Below are positions 63,825 through 64,000 of a stretch of 64,000 nucleotides of DNA, piece after piece. Where the stretch lies: contig CAYFHO010000014.1 in assembly GCA_964342825.1 (NCBI GenBank), forward strand, positions 1 through 64,000, given 5' to 3'. The position numbers and the translations under genes were made by a program. The number at the start of each line of letters is the position of its first letter. Position 1 is the first letter of the stretch. This DNA is from AAA164-E04 sp964342825. GTDB taxonomy: Bacteria > Verrucomicrobiota > Verrucomicrobiia > Limisphaerales > AAA164-E04. Under the pieces are notes generated by a model, which did not search any database, had not been told where the DNA came from, and saw nothing but the letters and a program-made list of their open reading frames with translations.

Positions 63825-64000
63825 CTAAGGCTTAATTGGAAGCGTTTCCAAATTGATCGGTTTAGGAGATGAGTGAATTCTTGTTCCTGCTCCAGCGATG
63901 ATTCGATATACTCGCAGTTTGGACTCGCTTAACCAATCCACCGGAATGTGAGAGCTTTCATCTGAATCGTTCACTCGTGAAAAATTCAACAGCACCGAAT
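63825..64000 (-). CDS. Unidentified protein, C-terminal fragment
   Basis: The last 57 codons of a gene that continues past the right edge. The visible tail includes FSRVNDSDESSHIPVDWL and RVYRIIAGAGTRIHSSPK. It is convergent with, and 2 bp from, the mfd 3' fragment. I do not recognise a family. A frame open across 176 bp to the window edge, abutting a real gene end, supports it as coding, but only moderately. Confidence 0.5.
   Translation of the reverse strand, partial: SVLLNFSRVNDSDESSHIPVDWLSESKLRVYRIIAGAGTRIHSSPKPINLETLPIKP

Noticed and set aside
1..64000. CRISPR arrays, tRNA, rRNA, transposases, integrases and riboswitches
   Set aside because: Looked for in all gaps. No regularly spaced repeats, cloverleaf arms with a TTCGA-type loop, or recognisable mobile-element enzymes were seen.

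Overview
The window looks like chromosomal DNA of a Verrucomicrobiota bacterium, probably a marine or aquatic heterotroph. This is inferred from gene content, not from a marker gene. The signs are a PVC-type membrane-bound dehydrogenase/cytochrome c protein, several twin-arginine-exported TIM-barrel, Gfo/Idh and sialidase enzymes, a sulfatase, an H-X9-DG prepilin-like protein, PQQ-type propellers and a hopanoid cyclase. Base composition is moderate and looks even throughout. I found no rRNA, tRNA, CRISPR array, transposase or integrase.

1-6.1 kb: the start of a probable heavy-metal efflux operon (Cys/His-rich secreted protein, then a TolC-like lipoprotein cut by the window edge) runs leftward. 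It is divergent from a MacAB-like export operon (adaptor, ATPase, two paralogous permeases), followed by a small ferredoxin and a terminator. 6.1-8.6 kb: an exported sialidase-like enzyme and a fatty acid desaturase. 8.6-13.7 kb: a tight four-gene leftward operon encoding a GNAT-nitrilase fusion, a C39-like cysteine peptidase, an ATP-grasp ligase with a RimK-like N-terminal domain, and a GCS2-type glutamate ligase. Together these predict synthesis and trimming of an unknown amide-linked metabolite or peptide, and this is the best candidate for a little-described system. 13.9-18.9 kb: hopanoid genes (hpnG and the squalene-hopene cyclase), divergent from a glycosyltransferase and a flippase-like membrane protein.

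18.9-25.6 kb: a hairpin-rich repeat; a GntR/YtrA-regulated ABC-2 transporter whose permease carries a seven-repeat RCC1-like propeller at its C-terminus; a 33-residue membrane peptide; a prepilin-like protein; and a membrane protein with a ParB-like N-terminus. 25.9-36.7 kb: a Gfo/Idh oxidoreductase, then leftward housekeeping genes (enolase, trpS, a PhoD-like phosphatase, a TonB/ExbB/ExbD-type system, rplM-rpsI, trpF). 36.7-50.1 kb: catabolic and envelope genes (PVC dehydrogenase, two TIM-barrel proteins, a dimethylglycine dehydrogenase-like flavoprotein, a sulfatase, a methyltransferase, a cyclophilin, htpG, a HEAT-repeat protein). 50.4-56.1 kb: an MFS transporter and three exported propeller-like proteins, one with an EF-hand pair.

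56.2-64 kb: mfd, then a convergent SWIM/SNF2 helicase. Beyond the helicase lies a second copy of the last 185 bp of mfd (6 mismatches). This implies that the helicase block was inserted at, or arose by rearrangement of, the mfd 3' end. The window ends inside an unidentified convergent gene.
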